The translations under genes and the position numbers were made by a program. A stretch of 64,000 nucleotides of DNA, from positions 3,226,501-3,290,500 of the forward strand of contig NZ_CP036259.1 in NCBI RefSeq assembly GCF_007641255.1. Reading direction: 5' to 3'. Positions 6,755 to 15,233 of this stretch are shown here, piece by piece. Below the pieces are notes generated by a model that saw only the letters and a program-made list of their open reading frames with translations, did no database searches and had not been told where the DNA came from. The DNA is from Sporomusa termitida. Its GTDB lineage: Bacteria > Bacillota > Negativicutes > Sporomusales > Sporomusaceae. Position 1 is the stretch's first letter. Each line of letters starts with the position of its first letter.

Positions 6755-8029
6755 CTAATCATTGGCAATCAACGCTTTTCCTTCTTCTTCCCCGGCCTCT
6801 TCACAAGCCTGGTTTAAAAAATCCTGCCGCGAGATGTATAGCCAGACCCCGCCGCATACCAGGCCAAGAATGAGGTGCAAGGCCCCAACAACAGCCATCA
6901 AATTACTCCAGTCAAAAGAAACAATCAATATCCCGATACTTCCGAGGGCAATACCAAAACAATTAATTAGCGACGACACTGAGCCGGTGTCGCCGTTTTG
7001 TTGTTCCATCATCAGATAAGTACTTGGCGGGCGCAAAGCGCTGGTGATAATCGTTGCCGGCAATAAAACAACGGCAAATAACCACGGACTGTAATCACCA
7101 AAGAGACACATCAGCAGGCCACTAAGGATCAGAACGACAAACCCTGAGTTAATAATCATATTCCGCCGGAAATACATAGACAAACGCAAGTACAGCAAGG
7201 GGCCAAGCAGCATGCCGATGGCATTGAAGGCAAAGTAGTAGCTGTACGCCTGACTACTAAGGCCAAACGAATTTTGATAGATATAGGTCGAGCCGGCAAT
7301 AAAGGACAAGGAAGCTATCCCGAGCAGCGAAAAAGTAATCAAGAGAGAGGTAAACCGGGGATTTTTGAGTACCGCCCCCAGTCTGCCGATCGTGTGGAGC
7401 ACCGTACCGGCGCTTTTTTCAGCCAGCGTTTCCTGTAAAGCAAACGTACCGGCCACCGCCACCAGCCCGATGGCTGCCTGCACCAGGAAAACGCCTTGCC
7501 AGGAGGTAAACATCAATAAAAATGCACCGATAACAGGGGCAACAGCCGGGCAAATCACCACCATCGACTGCACCAGCCCCAAAACAGCTTCGCGTTTGCG
7601 GCCACGGTAAACATCCTTCACGACTGCAGTCGCGACTGCAGTGGCGGCACTCCCGCCCAGGGCCTGCAAGGCCCGGGACAAAATCAGCTGGTTTATCGTC
7701 AACGAAACAGCACAAAAAACACTTGCCGCCGTATAAATAATAAGACCGGTCAGCAGCACCGGCTTCCGTCCGTACTTATCGCTCATAGGCCCCCAGAATA
7801 AAGTACCGATACCGAAAAAAATGAAAAACAGGAGTAAGGTCAGGTTGGCAAGCGACTGATGCGCCTGGAAGTAATGAGCAATAGTAGGCAACGCCGGCAG
7901 ATAAATGTCGGTTGAAAGCGGTACAAAAGCGCTAAGCAACCCTAACAGAGCAACAAGTCCTTTGTTGCCAAGATAGCGCTGCGGCTGCCCACCTTGCTGC
8001 CTAGGGTCTGTATCGTTAGCAGTTTGCAT
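6755..8029 (-). CDS. Bcr/CflA-type multidrug MFS exporter
   Basis: 424 residues with twelve hydrophobic segments. The N-terminus shows the drug:H+ antiporter-1 signature LSAFVPLSTDIYLPALPTI, and the loop 2-3 motif GPMSDKYGRKPVL is intact; a motif-C-like AVAPVIGAFLL lies in TM5. These match the Bcr/CflA (bicyclomycin, chloramphenicol, sulfonamide) subfamily at its usual length. It would be an inner-membrane proton-driven exporter. It overlaps the preceding marR gene by 14 bases, so the two are translationally coupled and the exporter is probably derepressed when the MarR protein binds a ligand. Start supported by AAGGAGC. Confidence 0.9.
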   Translation of the reverse strand: MQTANDTDPRQQGGQPQRYLGNKGLVALLGLLSAFVPLSTDIYLPALPTIAHYFQAHQSLANLTLLLFFIFFGIGTLFWGPMSDKYGRKPVLLTGLIIYTAASVFCAVSLTINQLILSRALQALGGSAATAVATAVVKDVYRGRKREAVLGLVQSMVVICPAVAPVIGAFLLMFTSWQGVFLVQAAIGLVAVAGTFALQETLAEKSAGTVLHTIGRLGAVLKNPRFTSLLITFSLLGIASLSFIAGSTYIYQNSFGLSSQAYSYYFAFNAIGMLLGPLLYLRLSMYFRRNMIINSGFVVLILSGLLMCLFGDYSPWLFAVVLLPATIITSALRPPSTYLMMEQQNGDTGSVSSLINCFGIALGSIGILIVSFDWSNLMAVVGALHLILGLVCGGVWLYISRQDFLNQACEEAGEEEGKALIAND

Positions 8030-8507
8030 GCGGCATGCTCCTTTTTAACTGGGCCGGCGGCTGGGCACCCATAACCTCAAGATTATTAATCATCCGGAGG
8101 TAAAACATTTTTAATTGCTCAATTTCAGCCGCTGTAAAGCCGGTGAGCATACCCTGGTCTACTTTTTCAAATGCCAGCTCACACTCGTTGATAAGCTGTA
8201 TTCCTGTTGCCGTAAGCGTGATCAGCTTCCGCCGGGTATCCTGTTTATCCGGGATTTTGTAAAGCAGTCCGGCTTTTTCCATCCGCTTAATTGAAATGGC
8301 CGCAGTCGGCGGGCTGATCCCGATTGCATCGGCAATCTCCTTCTGGGATGCCAGCATATCTTTTATTTCGTGCTTCAATGCAAATAAAATCACCGGGTGG
8401 CTTGCTGCCCGCAGCCCCCGTTTTTTCAATTCAGCCTTCAGGCAATTGTGGTGCATCCGGTCAAAGGCCCGGAACAGCCATTTCAGCCCATCTGGATTGT
8501 ATTCCAT
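8016..8507 (-). CDS. MarR-family repressor of the adjacent exporter
   Basis: 163 residues starting at 8505-8507, after GGGAGGAAT; an ATG five codons further up lacks a ribosome site. Winged helix-turn-helix: 'ASQKEIADAIGISPPTAAIS' recognition region, then 'IKRMEKAGLLYKIPDKQDTRRKLITLT', the DxRxK-type wing typical of MarR. Cotranscribed with the Bcr/CflA exporter, so its likely role is ligand-responsive repression of that exporter. An 11-base direct repeat just upstream is a candidate operator. Confidence 0.9.
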   Translation of the reverse strand: MEYNPDGLKWLFRAFDRMHHNCLKAELKKRGLRAASHPVILFALKHEIKDMLASQKEIADAIGISPPTAAISIKRMEKAGLLYKIPDKQDTRRKLITLTATGIQLINECELAFEKVDQGMLTGFTAAEIEQLKMFYLRMINNLEVMGAQPPAQLKRSMPHANC

Positions 8508-8531
8508 GGCAATTCCTCCCAACAGTTTTAT

Positions 8532-8557
8532 GACTAACTATTTGCCGACTAACTATT
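8532..8557. repeat. Direct repeat upstream of marR, candidate operator
   Basis: GACTAACTATT occurs at 8532-8542 and 8547-8557, a 15-base period, 25-50 bases upstream of the marR start codon. Its position in the marR promoter region suggests a repressor site; MarR sites are more often inverted repeats, so this is tentative. Confidence 0.4.
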
Positions 8558-8696
8558 ATTCTACAGATTCCAGACGCCGGCGTCAATATAAATATTGCCG
8601 CAATGGATTAGTATCCGCCCCCTTTTCCCGGGACTAACCTTCTCCGAAACAGGAGATACTAACATAACCACGATTGCAGCGGTTATGAGGATACGA

Positions 8697-10031
8697 ATGG
8701 ATAAGCTACTGTTAGCACGATTGCAATTCTCGACAACATTGACATATCACTTCTGGTTTTTATCACTCACCCTCGGCTTAGTCTTGCTGATTGCCCTGCT
8801 GGAAACTATGTACGTCCGCTCCGGCAACAACAACTATAAAGTACTGGCCAAATTCTGGGGCAAGCTTTTTCTGATCAATTATGCAGTAGGTATCCTCACC
8901 GGTATTATTCAGGAATTTGAATTTGGTATGAACTGGTCCGAATATTCCCGGTTTGTGGGCGATATATTTGGTGTGCCTTTAGCCATCGAAACGCTGACGG
9001 CCTTTTTTGTGGAATCCACCTTCATCGGCCTCTGGGTCTATGGCTGGGACCAGCTGCCCAAGCGGCTTCACTTGGCCGCCATCTGGCTGGTGGCTGTGGC
9101 CGCCAATATTTCTGCTTTCTGGATTCTTACAGCCAACGCCTTTATGCAGCACCCTGCAGGGTATATACTGGCCGGTGAGCGTTTGGAGCTGCTTGACTTT
9201 ATTGCCGTCATCACCAACCCTTATGTTTTCTATCAGTATCCTCACACAGTGCTGGCCGGAGTGATGACCGCCGGGTTCTTTATGATGGCGGTCAGTTCCT
9301 ACTATCTGTTACACAAACGGTATACCGGTTTGTTTAGAATTTCCTTTAAAATGGGCTTCCTCTGTGCGGCCATTGCCACTGCTCTGGTCATTGGCACAGG
9401 CCATGTTTATACGCAGTATCTGGGAAAAGCCCAGCCGATGAAGCTTGCGGCGATGGAGGCTTTATGGGAGACCTCCGACCAGGCTCCCTTCACGGTTGTG
9501 GCCCTGATCGACAAGCCCAACAGCAGGAATTCGTTTGAGATATCAGTGCCGGGCCTGTTGTCCATAATGGCTGGCAACCACGCAGCTACGCAGGTCCAGG
9601 GTATAAAAGACCTGCAGGCCGGCTTTACAGCCGCTTATGGCCCCGGGGAGTATATACCGCCGGTCGCTCTGTTATTCTGGAGTTTCCGGATTATGCTTGT
9701 TATCAGCATGTACCTGGTGGTGCTGCTGCTGGTAGTATATTGGTACTGGCGGACACAAAGGCTGGAGGCAAGCCCCTTCCTGCTCCGTACTATTATGTGG
9801 AGTATCCCTTTACCCTATATCGCCCATACCGCCGGCTGGATTATTACCGAAGTCGGCCGGCAGCCCTGGATCGTGTATACCCTGCTCCGGACAGAACAGG
9901 GGATTTCGAAAGTTGTCCCCCTGGTAAACATCGGCATCTCACTGACCGGGTATACGGTAATTTATCTGATCATGACCGCGGCAGCCTTATACTTCATGCG
10001 CAAAGTCATTATCGCCGGGCCTGAAGCATAA
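8697..10031 (+). CDS. cydA: Cytochrome bd ubiquinol oxidase subunit I
   Basis: 444 residues from the ATG at 8697 (GAGG upstream), which aligns with the usual N-terminus LLARLQFSTTLTYHFWF. Heme b595 axial histidine H18, conserved glutamates E98 and E106 in the IETLTAFFVESTFIGLW helix, and heme b558 histidine H183 in YPHTVLAG are present. The quinol-loop residues K252 and E257 (QPMKLAAMEALWET) are kept, and the signature GRQPWIVYTLLRT follows. The Q loop is short, as in Firmicutes bd oxidases. Together with CydB it reduces O2 to water with quinol, protecting an anaerobe from oxygen. The cydDC exporter genes are not in the window. Confidence 0.97.
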   Translation: MDKLLLARLQFSTTLTYHFWFLSLTLGLVLLIALLETMYVRSGNNNYKVLAKFWGKLFLINYAVGILTGIIQEFEFGMNWSEYSRFVGDIFGVPLAIETLTAFFVESTFIGLWVYGWDQLPKRLHLAAIWLVAVAANISAFWILTANAFMQHPAGYILAGERLELLDFIAVITNPYVFYQYPHTVLAGVMTAGFFMMAVSSYYLLHKRYTGLFRISFKMGFLCAAIATALVIGTGHVYTQYLGKAQPMKLAAMEALWETSDQAPFTVVALIDKPNSRNSFEISVPGLLSIMAGNHAATQVQGIKDLQAGFTAAYGPGEYIPPVALLFWSFRIMLVISMYLVVLLLVVYWYWRTQRLEASPFLLRTIMWSIPLPYIAHTAGWIITEVGRQPWIVYTLLRTEQGISKVVPLVNIGISLTGYTVIYLIMTAAALYFMRKVIIAGPEA

Positions 10032-10062
10032 TCATAAAAAACTTTTTTTAAAAAGGTGCTGC

Positions 10063-11280
10063 ATGGATCTAAATACTCTTTGCTTCCTCTTATTCTGCCT
10101 CTTGTTTACCGGCTTTCTGCTATTAGACGGCCTCGATTTCGGGGTCGGCATGCTGCTGTGGGCCGGTAAGAATGATATCGAACGGCAGGCGCTTATCCAA
10201 ACAATTGCTCCGGTATGGGAGGGCAATCAGGTTTGGCTCATTGTGGCGGCCGGGGTATTATTTGCCGGCTTTCCCCACGTGTACGCCACCCTGTTCAGCG
10301 GGTTATATCTCGCTCTGTTTATTGTTCTTGCGGCCCTGCTGCTCAGAGGTCTGGCGATTGAACTCCACAATAAAGAGGATCATCCGGCCTGGCGCAGCTT
10401 TTGTTACTGGTCGGTTTTTCTGGGCAGCCTGGTGCCGGCGCTGCTATGGGGGATTGCGCTAGGCAGTATGCTGAGCGGATTACCCATTGCCGGGGATAAG
10501 CAATACAGCGGCGGCTTCTTGGCTTTAATTAGCATGCATTCCCTGTTAAGCGGTCTCACCTATGTTCTCTTGTTTTTATCCCAGGGAGCAATCTATCTTG
10601 CTGTGAAATTGGAATCCAGCCTGGCCCGGCGTATGCAGCAAGCAAGCCTGGCTACCGTCAAATATACCCTGCCGGCAGTTGTTTGTCAGGCCATCTTCAC
10701 GGTCACCGCTACAACGGCAGGTCATAAGGGTCTGGTCTTTATACTGGCTGTAACAACGCTTATATGCCTGTTTTTCAGCGGCCACTATCTGCGCCGGGAG
10801 CAATATCGCCCCAGTCTGGGTCTCAGCGGCCTGGCGCTGATCACCCAGACCGTCTCGCTCTTCACCGGCTTGTACCCCCGCATCATCGTATCCAGCCTTG
10901 ACCCCCGCTGGAGCCTCGATATTTATAATTCTGCCGCCAGTCCTTTAACATTAAAAATTATAACGTCATTAATGCTCGTTGTCCTGCCTGTCATTATTGC
11001 CGTCGAAATGTGGAAGTTTTATATTTTCCGGCAGATAGTCAGTTTACAGGAAATTGAACTGGCCCCCCGGCTTCCCAGGCTGCGCCAAATGCGCGAGCAA
11101 CTGCAGCAATATATCAAATATGCCTGCTGCCTCGCAGATACCCTGGATAAAACCAGGAAAGCGCTTCGCAGCAACGACGGCATAATCATTAATAAATTAA
11201 AAGCAAAGCACCGGACACTCTTATTTGGCAAACCGCATTTACACCGGCGGCCCGTAAAGCAAAACCGTACCAAAAAATAG
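10063..11280 (+). CDS. cydB: Cytochrome bd ubiquinol oxidase subunit II, with basic C-terminal tail
   Basis: 405 residues. N-terminal LLDGLDFGVGMLL and APVWEGNQVWLIVAAGVLFA are the CydB hallmarks; eight to nine membrane segments follow. After the last membrane segment (PVIIAVEMWKFYIF) comes an unusual ~80-residue cytoplasmic tail containing LPRLRQMREQLQQYIKYACC and a lysine/arginine-rich end (KPHLHRRPVKQNRTKK). Most CydB proteins are about 335-380 residues and lack such a tail. The gene starts 31 bases after cydA with AAAAAGGTG as ribosome site, and the pair ends at a strong terminator. Confidence 0.95.
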   Translation: MDLNTLCFLLFCLLFTGFLLLDGLDFGVGMLLWAGKNDIERQALIQTIAPVWEGNQVWLIVAAGVLFAGFPHVYATLFSGLYLALFIVLAALLLRGLAIELHNKEDHPAWRSFCYWSVFLGSLVPALLWGIALGSMLSGLPIAGDKQYSGGFLALISMHSLLSGLTYVLLFLSQGAIYLAVKLESSLARRMQQASLATVKYTLPAVVCQAIFTVTATTAGHKGLVFILAVTTLICLFFSGHYLRREQYRPSLGLSGLALITQTVSLFTGLYPRIIVSSLDPRWSLDIYNSAASPLTLKIITSLMLVVLPVIIAVEMWKFYIFRQIVSLQEIELAPRLPRLRQMREQLQQYIKYACCLADTLDKTRKALRSNDGIIINKLKAKHRTLLFGKPHLHRRPVKQNRTKK

Positions 11281-11329
11281 TGGCGTACGTAATCTATTTT
11301 TGCCGTGATTCCCCCCTTATTCTATAGCC

Positions 11330-11383
11330 AACAAGCATAAAAACCGTATCAGGCCCAAAGCTGATACGGTTTTTATGCTTGTT
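11330..11383 (+). terminator. Terminator after cydAB
   Basis: 23-base-pair perfect stem (outer AACAAGCATAAAAACC, inner GTATCAG) with an 8-base loop. The right arm contains a T5 run. It may serve both cydAB and the convergent pirin operon. Confidence 0.8.
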
Positions 11384-11478
11384 GTTAAAAGCGCGCCGGC
11401 ACAATGGCGTTAATGCTGGTACAACAAAGCGAGCAAGCAATCCCCCCTTGCCGGTGATTGCTTGCTTCAAACAATGCA

Positions 11479-12333
11479 TTATTTGCCGATAAACGTCCCG
11501 TCTTCAATCTCTTGAAAAGCCTGCTGCAATTCCTCGCGCGTGTTCATAACAATTGGCCCGCCCCAGGCTACCGGTTCCTGCAGCGGTTGGCCGGCAAACA
11601 GGAGAAATCGAACTCCCTGCCCGGCCGCGTGGGCAACAAACCTGTCGCCCTCGTCAAACAGCACGGCCTGATGGCTGCCGATCACCTGGTGCCTGTCACC
11701 GGCAAAATAGCCGGCCCCGGCCACAAGATAGATAAACAGTGTGGCCTCCCGGGCTGTTGGCAGCTGCCACTCGCGGCCCGGTTCCAGCTCAACATCCAGA
11801 AACAGTGTTTTTACATAATCGCCCTGGGTCGCACCGGTTGTCCGGCCATAACGGCCGGCAATCACCCGTACAACCGCCCCCGGCTCCTGTACGCACGGGA
11901 TCATCGCTGCGGAAATGTCACGATACTGCGGCCGGGTCATCTTGTCGCGGCGGGGCAGGTTCAGCCACAGCTGAACCCCCAGCATCCGCTCTGAGGCCTG
12001 GGGCATTTCCTGGTGGAGAATGCCGCTGCCGGCGGTCATCCACTGGCAGCAGCCATCCAGAATACTGCCCTTATTGCCCAGACTGTCACTATGTTCAATG
12101 TCACCGCTGATCAGATAGGTCACGGTTTCAATGCCCCGGTGCGGATGCCAGGGAAACCCCCGGATATAGTCGTCAGGATTGCGGGAGTCAAAGGCATCCA
12201 GCATCAGAAACGGATCAAACTCCCGGGTATCGGCGCGGCCAATCACCCGCACCAGCCTCACTCCTGCCCCGTCAACCTGAGCAGTACCGGCCACAAGCCG
12301 GCGTATTGTCCTGACAGTATTAATTGTGCTCAC
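11479..12333 (-). CDS. Pirin family protein
   Basis: 284 residues beginning with GTG at 12331-12333. The N-terminal cupin carries the pirin metal site: FPWHPHRGIETVTYLISG supplies two histidines, and WMTAGSGILHQEMP supplies the third histidine and glutamate. The C-terminal cupin follows (AREATLFIYLVAGAG). Pirins bind iron and some are quercetin dioxygenases; bacterial operon contexts often involve redox or electrophile stress. Last gene of a marR-doxX-pirin operon, only 5 bases after doxX, which supports that stress role. Its exact substrate is unknown. Confidence 0.93.
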   Translation of the reverse strand: MSTINTVRTIRRLVAGTAQVDGAGVRLVRVIGRADTREFDPFLMLDAFDSRNPDDYIRGFPWHPHRGIETVTYLISGDIEHSDSLGNKGSILDGCCQWMTAGSGILHQEMPQASERMLGVQLWLNLPRRDKMTRPQYRDISAAMIPCVQEPGAVVRVIAGRYGRTTGATQGDYVKTLFLDVELEPGREWQLPTAREATLFIYLVAGAGYFAGDRHQVIGSHQAVLFDEGDRFVAHAAGQGVRFLLFAGQPLQEPVAWGGPIVMNTREELQQAFQEIEDGTFIGK

Positions 12334-12338
12334 CCTCT

Positions 12339-12785
12339 CTACCTGGTCTGGTTTAATTTCGGCATATCCTTATTCTGGCACAGCCAGTCTACACTATACC
12401 GGCCGGGGCCGATAAATATCAGGCTTAAAAAGACGATCCCCACTTCCAGGGCATGGGAAGCCCCGCTCAGGCCGGCGCCGGTACTAAACTTAAGCACAAC
12501 GGCCACAAACATATTGAAGGCCAAGGCCATAGCCGCCAGGCGGGTCAGCAAGCCGGCAGCAATAAGCATACCGCCGAAAAATTCGGCAGCGGCTGCCAGG
12601 AAGCCCCAGAATACAGGCGCAAAACCTAAGCCCAGGTGTTGCATCGCCAGACCAAGCTTATTCCAGGTTTCTACACCGCCGGAGATTTTCGGCCAGCCAT
12701 GAAAAACAAACATTAAGCCAATCCCCACCCGCAATATCAAGATCCCAATATCCCTGTGCCTGTCCCAATTACTTAGCATCATCAT
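12339..12785 (-). CDS. DoxX family membrane protein
   Basis: 148 residues, four membrane helices. 'ILRVGIGLMFVFHGWPKISGG' is the DoxX opening, and AAEFFGGMLIAAGLLTRLAA is the conserved second/third helix. DoxX-like proteins (CatD, MhqP types) partner with quinone- or thiol-stress responses and act at the membrane with redox partners. It starts within the marR gene (17-base overlap) after AGAGGAGGT, so it is coupled to the regulator. It is followed at once by pirin. Confidence 0.9.
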   Translation of the reverse strand: MMMLSNWDRHRDIGILILRVGIGLMFVFHGWPKISGGVETWNKLGLAMQHLGLGFAPVFWGFLAAAAEFFGGMLIAAGLLTRLAAMALAFNMFVAVVLKFSTGAGLSGASHALEVGIVFLSLIFIGPGRYSVDWLCQNKDMPKLNQTR

Positions 12786-13209
12786 CCTTACCTCCTCTTA
12801 AACTGTTTATAAATGACACCTCCGCCCCATGTACTGCTCGCGTCTGGTGTCCATATAACCCAAGCTTCTTAAGCAAAGCAATCACCTGCTCCATCTCGGC
12901 TGGTGTCAGGCCCCGAAAAGCCTGCGTCAGCGTGCGGGCATGACGGGGGAAAATCTCGGTAATCAGCCGGCGCCCCGGCTCTGTCAGGGTGGCATAAATC
13001 ACCCGCCGGTCCCCTGCACAGGGTATACGCGCCAGCAAGCCTTTCTGCTCAAGCTTGTTAATCACATAAGTGATACTGCCGCTGGTAATAAGGATTTTTT
13101 CCCCGATCTGCTGCAGCGGGTATGAATCCCGGTGATACAAAAGTTCCAATACGGCAAATTCTGTCTGATTCAGGCCATATTGCCTGATATCACGCCGGTC
13201 GATCTCCAT
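12769..13209 (-). CDS. MarR-family regulator (N-terminus probably extends upstream)
   Basis: 146 residues from the first ATG (13207-13209): LNQTEFAVLELLYHRDSYPLQ, GEKILITSGSITYVINKLE and the wing 'GDRRVIYATLTEPGR' mark a MarR protein close to the MhqR/OhrR side of the family. Only 11 residues precede LNQTEF, whereas the first helix of MarR proteins normally needs about 25-35. The same frame stays open upstream to 13308 and encodes a fitting helix (SDEQTLALNLFTVLARTHNT). No ATG, GTG or TTG lies there, but CTG at 13276-13278 sits 7 bases after GGGAGGTGA. A non-AUG start is likely. It probably represses its own operon through the palindrome at 13311. Confidence 0.88.
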   Translation of the reverse strand: MEIDRRDIRQYGLNQTEFAVLELLYHRDSYPLQQIGEKILITSGSITYVINKLEQKGLLARIPCAGDRRVIYATLTEPGRRLITEIFPRHARTLTQAFRGLTPAEMEQVIALLKKLGLYGHQTRAVHGAEVSFINSLRGGKDDDAK

Positions 13210-13530
13210 CAGGGTATTATGAGTCCGGGCCAGAACCGTAAATAAATTTAGTGCCAGCGTCTGTTCATCACTTCTCAGGCGCGCTTCACCTCCCGGTAAT
13301 TTTATGTATTAATTATCTTGATGTTAAGATAATTTTAACTCTCATAGTAATAAATGTCAATAAATAATTATTATTATTTTAAAATATTTATATTAACAAT
13401 AAATATAAATATTTCCAAATAAAAGTAGGAATTTTATCTCTATTATTAGAATAATTAAATGCAAAGACCTGTCTTACATTCCATTTTCCCAGCAGACTTT
13501 TTCATTGACAACGAATAAGGAGGGAGAATA
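13210..13530. other. Intergenic region upstream of marR and glgC
   Basis: Holds the probable extra N-terminal codons of marR (13210-13278), the operator at 13311, and about 150 bases of very AT-rich DNA (13335-13490) with no recognisable element besides the glgC ribosome site AAGGAGGG near 13520. Confidence 0.6.
13311..13334. promoter_or_regulatory. Palindromic operator of the marR-doxX-pirin operon
   Basis: AATTATCTT-GATGTT-AAGATAATT, a perfect 9-base inverted repeat just upstream of the operon. It resembles the ATCTTGA-type palindromes bound by MhqR-like MarR repressors of quinone stress (recalled, not searched). Confidence 0.65.
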
Positions 13531-14766
13531 ATGTATACTTCGGCAATAAGTAACTTTGCGGGTAATACGATCGCTATGGTATTGGCAGGCGGCAAAGGTG
13601 AACGGCTGAGTCCGATCACCGAAAACAGACCCAAACCCTATGTTCCTTTTGGCGGCAAATACAAAATTATTGATTTTGTCCTGAGTAACCTGTTTAATTC
13701 CGGAATCAAAAGGGTATACATTCTAACCCAGTACCGGGCTTACTCCTTAAACAAACACATTCAAGACTCCTGGGCCAAATGGGCCGGACTAGGCGAGTTT
13801 TATGACACGATTTCACCGGAGACCACCAATATAGGGGAAGAATGGTTTAAGGGTACGGCTGACGCTATCTTTCAGCTTATGAGAGTCCTGGAGTCGACTG
13901 ATGCCGATTATATTGCCATTTTTAGCGGCGATCATGTATACAAAATGGACATCGGCCAGATGATCAGCTACCATATTATCAATAAAGCCGATATGACCCT
14001 GGCGGCGCTGGAGGTATCACCGGCGGAAGCAACACGGTTTGGCATCTTCACAGTCGATGACAACTACCAGGTCACCGCCTTTACCGAAAAACCCCGGGAA
14101 CCGGTTACTATTCCTGACCGCCCGACTTGTTTTGCCTCAATGGGCAATTATATTTTCTCCACCCAAAAGCTCATTGAGGTACTGAAAGCCGGCCGGCAAT
14201 ACCATGCCGATCTTGATTTCGGCAAACATGTCATTCCGATGATGATCGAAACCGGCAACCGGATCCTTGCCTATAATTTTATGGATAACCTGCTGCCCCG
14301 GATGGGGCCGGGGGAAAAAGGCTACTGGAAAGATGTGGGGACCATCGATTCCTATTATGAGGCCAATATGGATCTGATTAATGTGGTGCCGCAGCTCAAC
14401 CTCTACAACTACCGGTGGCCGATCATCACTAACCAGGGCAATTATCCGCCCTCCAAAACCGTGTTCGATGAGGACGGCCGCCGCGGCCAGAGCCTCAACT
14501 CCTATACCTGCGGCGGCTGCATCATCAGCGGCAGCACCGTACGCCGGTCGATCCTGGGACCATGCTGCAAAATCAACAGTTACAGCCTGGTCGAGGATTC
14601 AATCCTGTTTGACAATGTTGAGATTGGCCGCCATGTCAAAGTCAAAAAAGCAATCATTGATGCCCAGATAAAAATTGCCGATGGCGAGGAAATCGGCTAT
14701 AACCATGAAGCCGACCGGCAAAAAGGCTACATGGTTACCGACTCGGGTATTGTTGTGGTAACCTGA
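13531..14766 (+). CDS. glgC: Glucose-1-phosphate adenylyltransferase
   Basis: 411 residues. N-terminal nucleotidyltransferase fold with VLAGGKGERLSPITENRPKP (ATP loop), then KIIDFVLSNLFNSGI, 'YRAYSLNKHI' and FSGDHVYKMD; the glucose-1-phosphate lysine region is DLDFGKHVIPMM. The C-terminal left-handed helix follows (SGSTVRRSILGPCCKINSYS). It makes ADP-glucose for glycogen from ATP and glucose-1-phosphate, in the cytoplasm. No glgD, glgA, glgB or glgP is adjacent, which is unusual because these genes normally cluster. Ribosome site AAGGAGGG. Confidence 0.95.
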   Translation: MYTSAISNFAGNTIAMVLAGGKGERLSPITENRPKPYVPFGGKYKIIDFVLSNLFNSGIKRVYILTQYRAYSLNKHIQDSWAKWAGLGEFYDTISPETTNIGEEWFKGTADAIFQLMRVLESTDADYIAIFSGDHVYKMDIGQMISYHIINKADMTLAALEVSPAEATRFGIFTVDDNYQVTAFTEKPREPVTIPDRPTCFASMGNYIFSTQKLIEVLKAGRQYHADLDFGKHVIPMMIETGNRILAYNFMDNLLPRMGPGEKGYWKDVGTIDSYYEANMDLINVVPQLNLYNYRWPIITNQGNYPPSKTVFDEDGRRGQSLNSYTCGGCIISGSTVRRSILGPCCKINSYSLVEDSILFDNVEIGRHVKVKKAIIDAQIKIADGEEIGYNHEADRQKGYMVTDSGIVVVT

Positions 14767-14781
14767 CAGGTGAAATTATCA

Positions 14782-14811
14782 TTGACAGCAGGAACAATTC
14801 CTGTATATACT
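14782..14811 (+). promoter_or_regulatory. Sigma-A promoter of the T-box transcript
   Basis: TTGACA (14782-14787) and TATACT (14806-14811) with an 18-base spacer, 16 bases after the glgC stop and about 60 bases before the T-box Stem I. Confidence 0.75.
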
Positions 14812-14874
14812 GTACATAGATTTACAGTGTTACATTGTTTCCTCACCCAAAACTACATAATGTTAATGAAAAGT

Positions 14875-15150
14875 GATGAAGGAACTAATTGTGTGTAGTA
14901 TGTTTCAGAGAGCCGGTGGCAGGTGCGAACCGGTAACAGAACGGCACAATCGTCATTCCTGAACTGCAACGCTGAACGTTGAGTAGGCGGCGCCGGTATC
15001 AGCTCGCTATGAGTGCAACCGTTATATTGCTAGGGTTGTTGGACCTGATGAGATGTATCTATATGTTTTTATGTTTTATAGATATAACAAGGGTGGTATC
15101 GCGAGAGTTAACCTCTTGCCCCTTTATAGGGGCAGGAGGTTTTTTATTTT
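14875..15150 (+). promoter_or_regulatory. T-box leader (tRNA-sensing riboswitch), probably glycine-specific
   Basis: Stem I closes with GGAA (14881-14884)/TTCC (14956-14959) and ATTGTG/CACAAT. Its specifier loop has AGTA on the 5' side and GAAC on the 3' side, followed by GGC-A (14943-14946), so the likely specifier is GGC, glycine. The distal part carries AGAGAG and GGTGCGAACCGG, the conserved tRNA-elbow contacts. A stem follows with GTAGG...CCGG (14993-15000). The T-box core AAGGGTGGTATCGCG is at 15089-15103 and runs into an intrinsic terminator. Uncharged cognate tRNA would stabilise the antiterminator and allow expression of the MFS gene at 15234. A second GAAC-TGC (Cys) further down is a weaker alternative specifier. 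Confidence 0.9.
15110..15141 (+). terminator. T-box regulated terminator
   Basis: Stem AACCTCTTGCCCC / GGGGCAGGAGGTT (one mismatch) with a 6-base loop, then TTTTTATTTT. Its left arm follows the T-box core that would form the competing antiterminator. Confidence 0.9.
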
Positions 15151-15233
15151 CGCCGCCAGCCACGCGCGCCCCCGCGCATCAGGCCCGGAAGTACAGCAGC
15201 GTGCCACTATTATTCACAGGAGGTTTTTTTATT

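Noticed and set aside
14957-14972. GAAC-TGC in the T-box leader as a cysteine specifier
   Set aside because: It lies outside the Stem I defined by GGAA/TTCC and ATTGTG/CACAAT, whereas GAAC-GGC sits opposite AGTA inside that stem.
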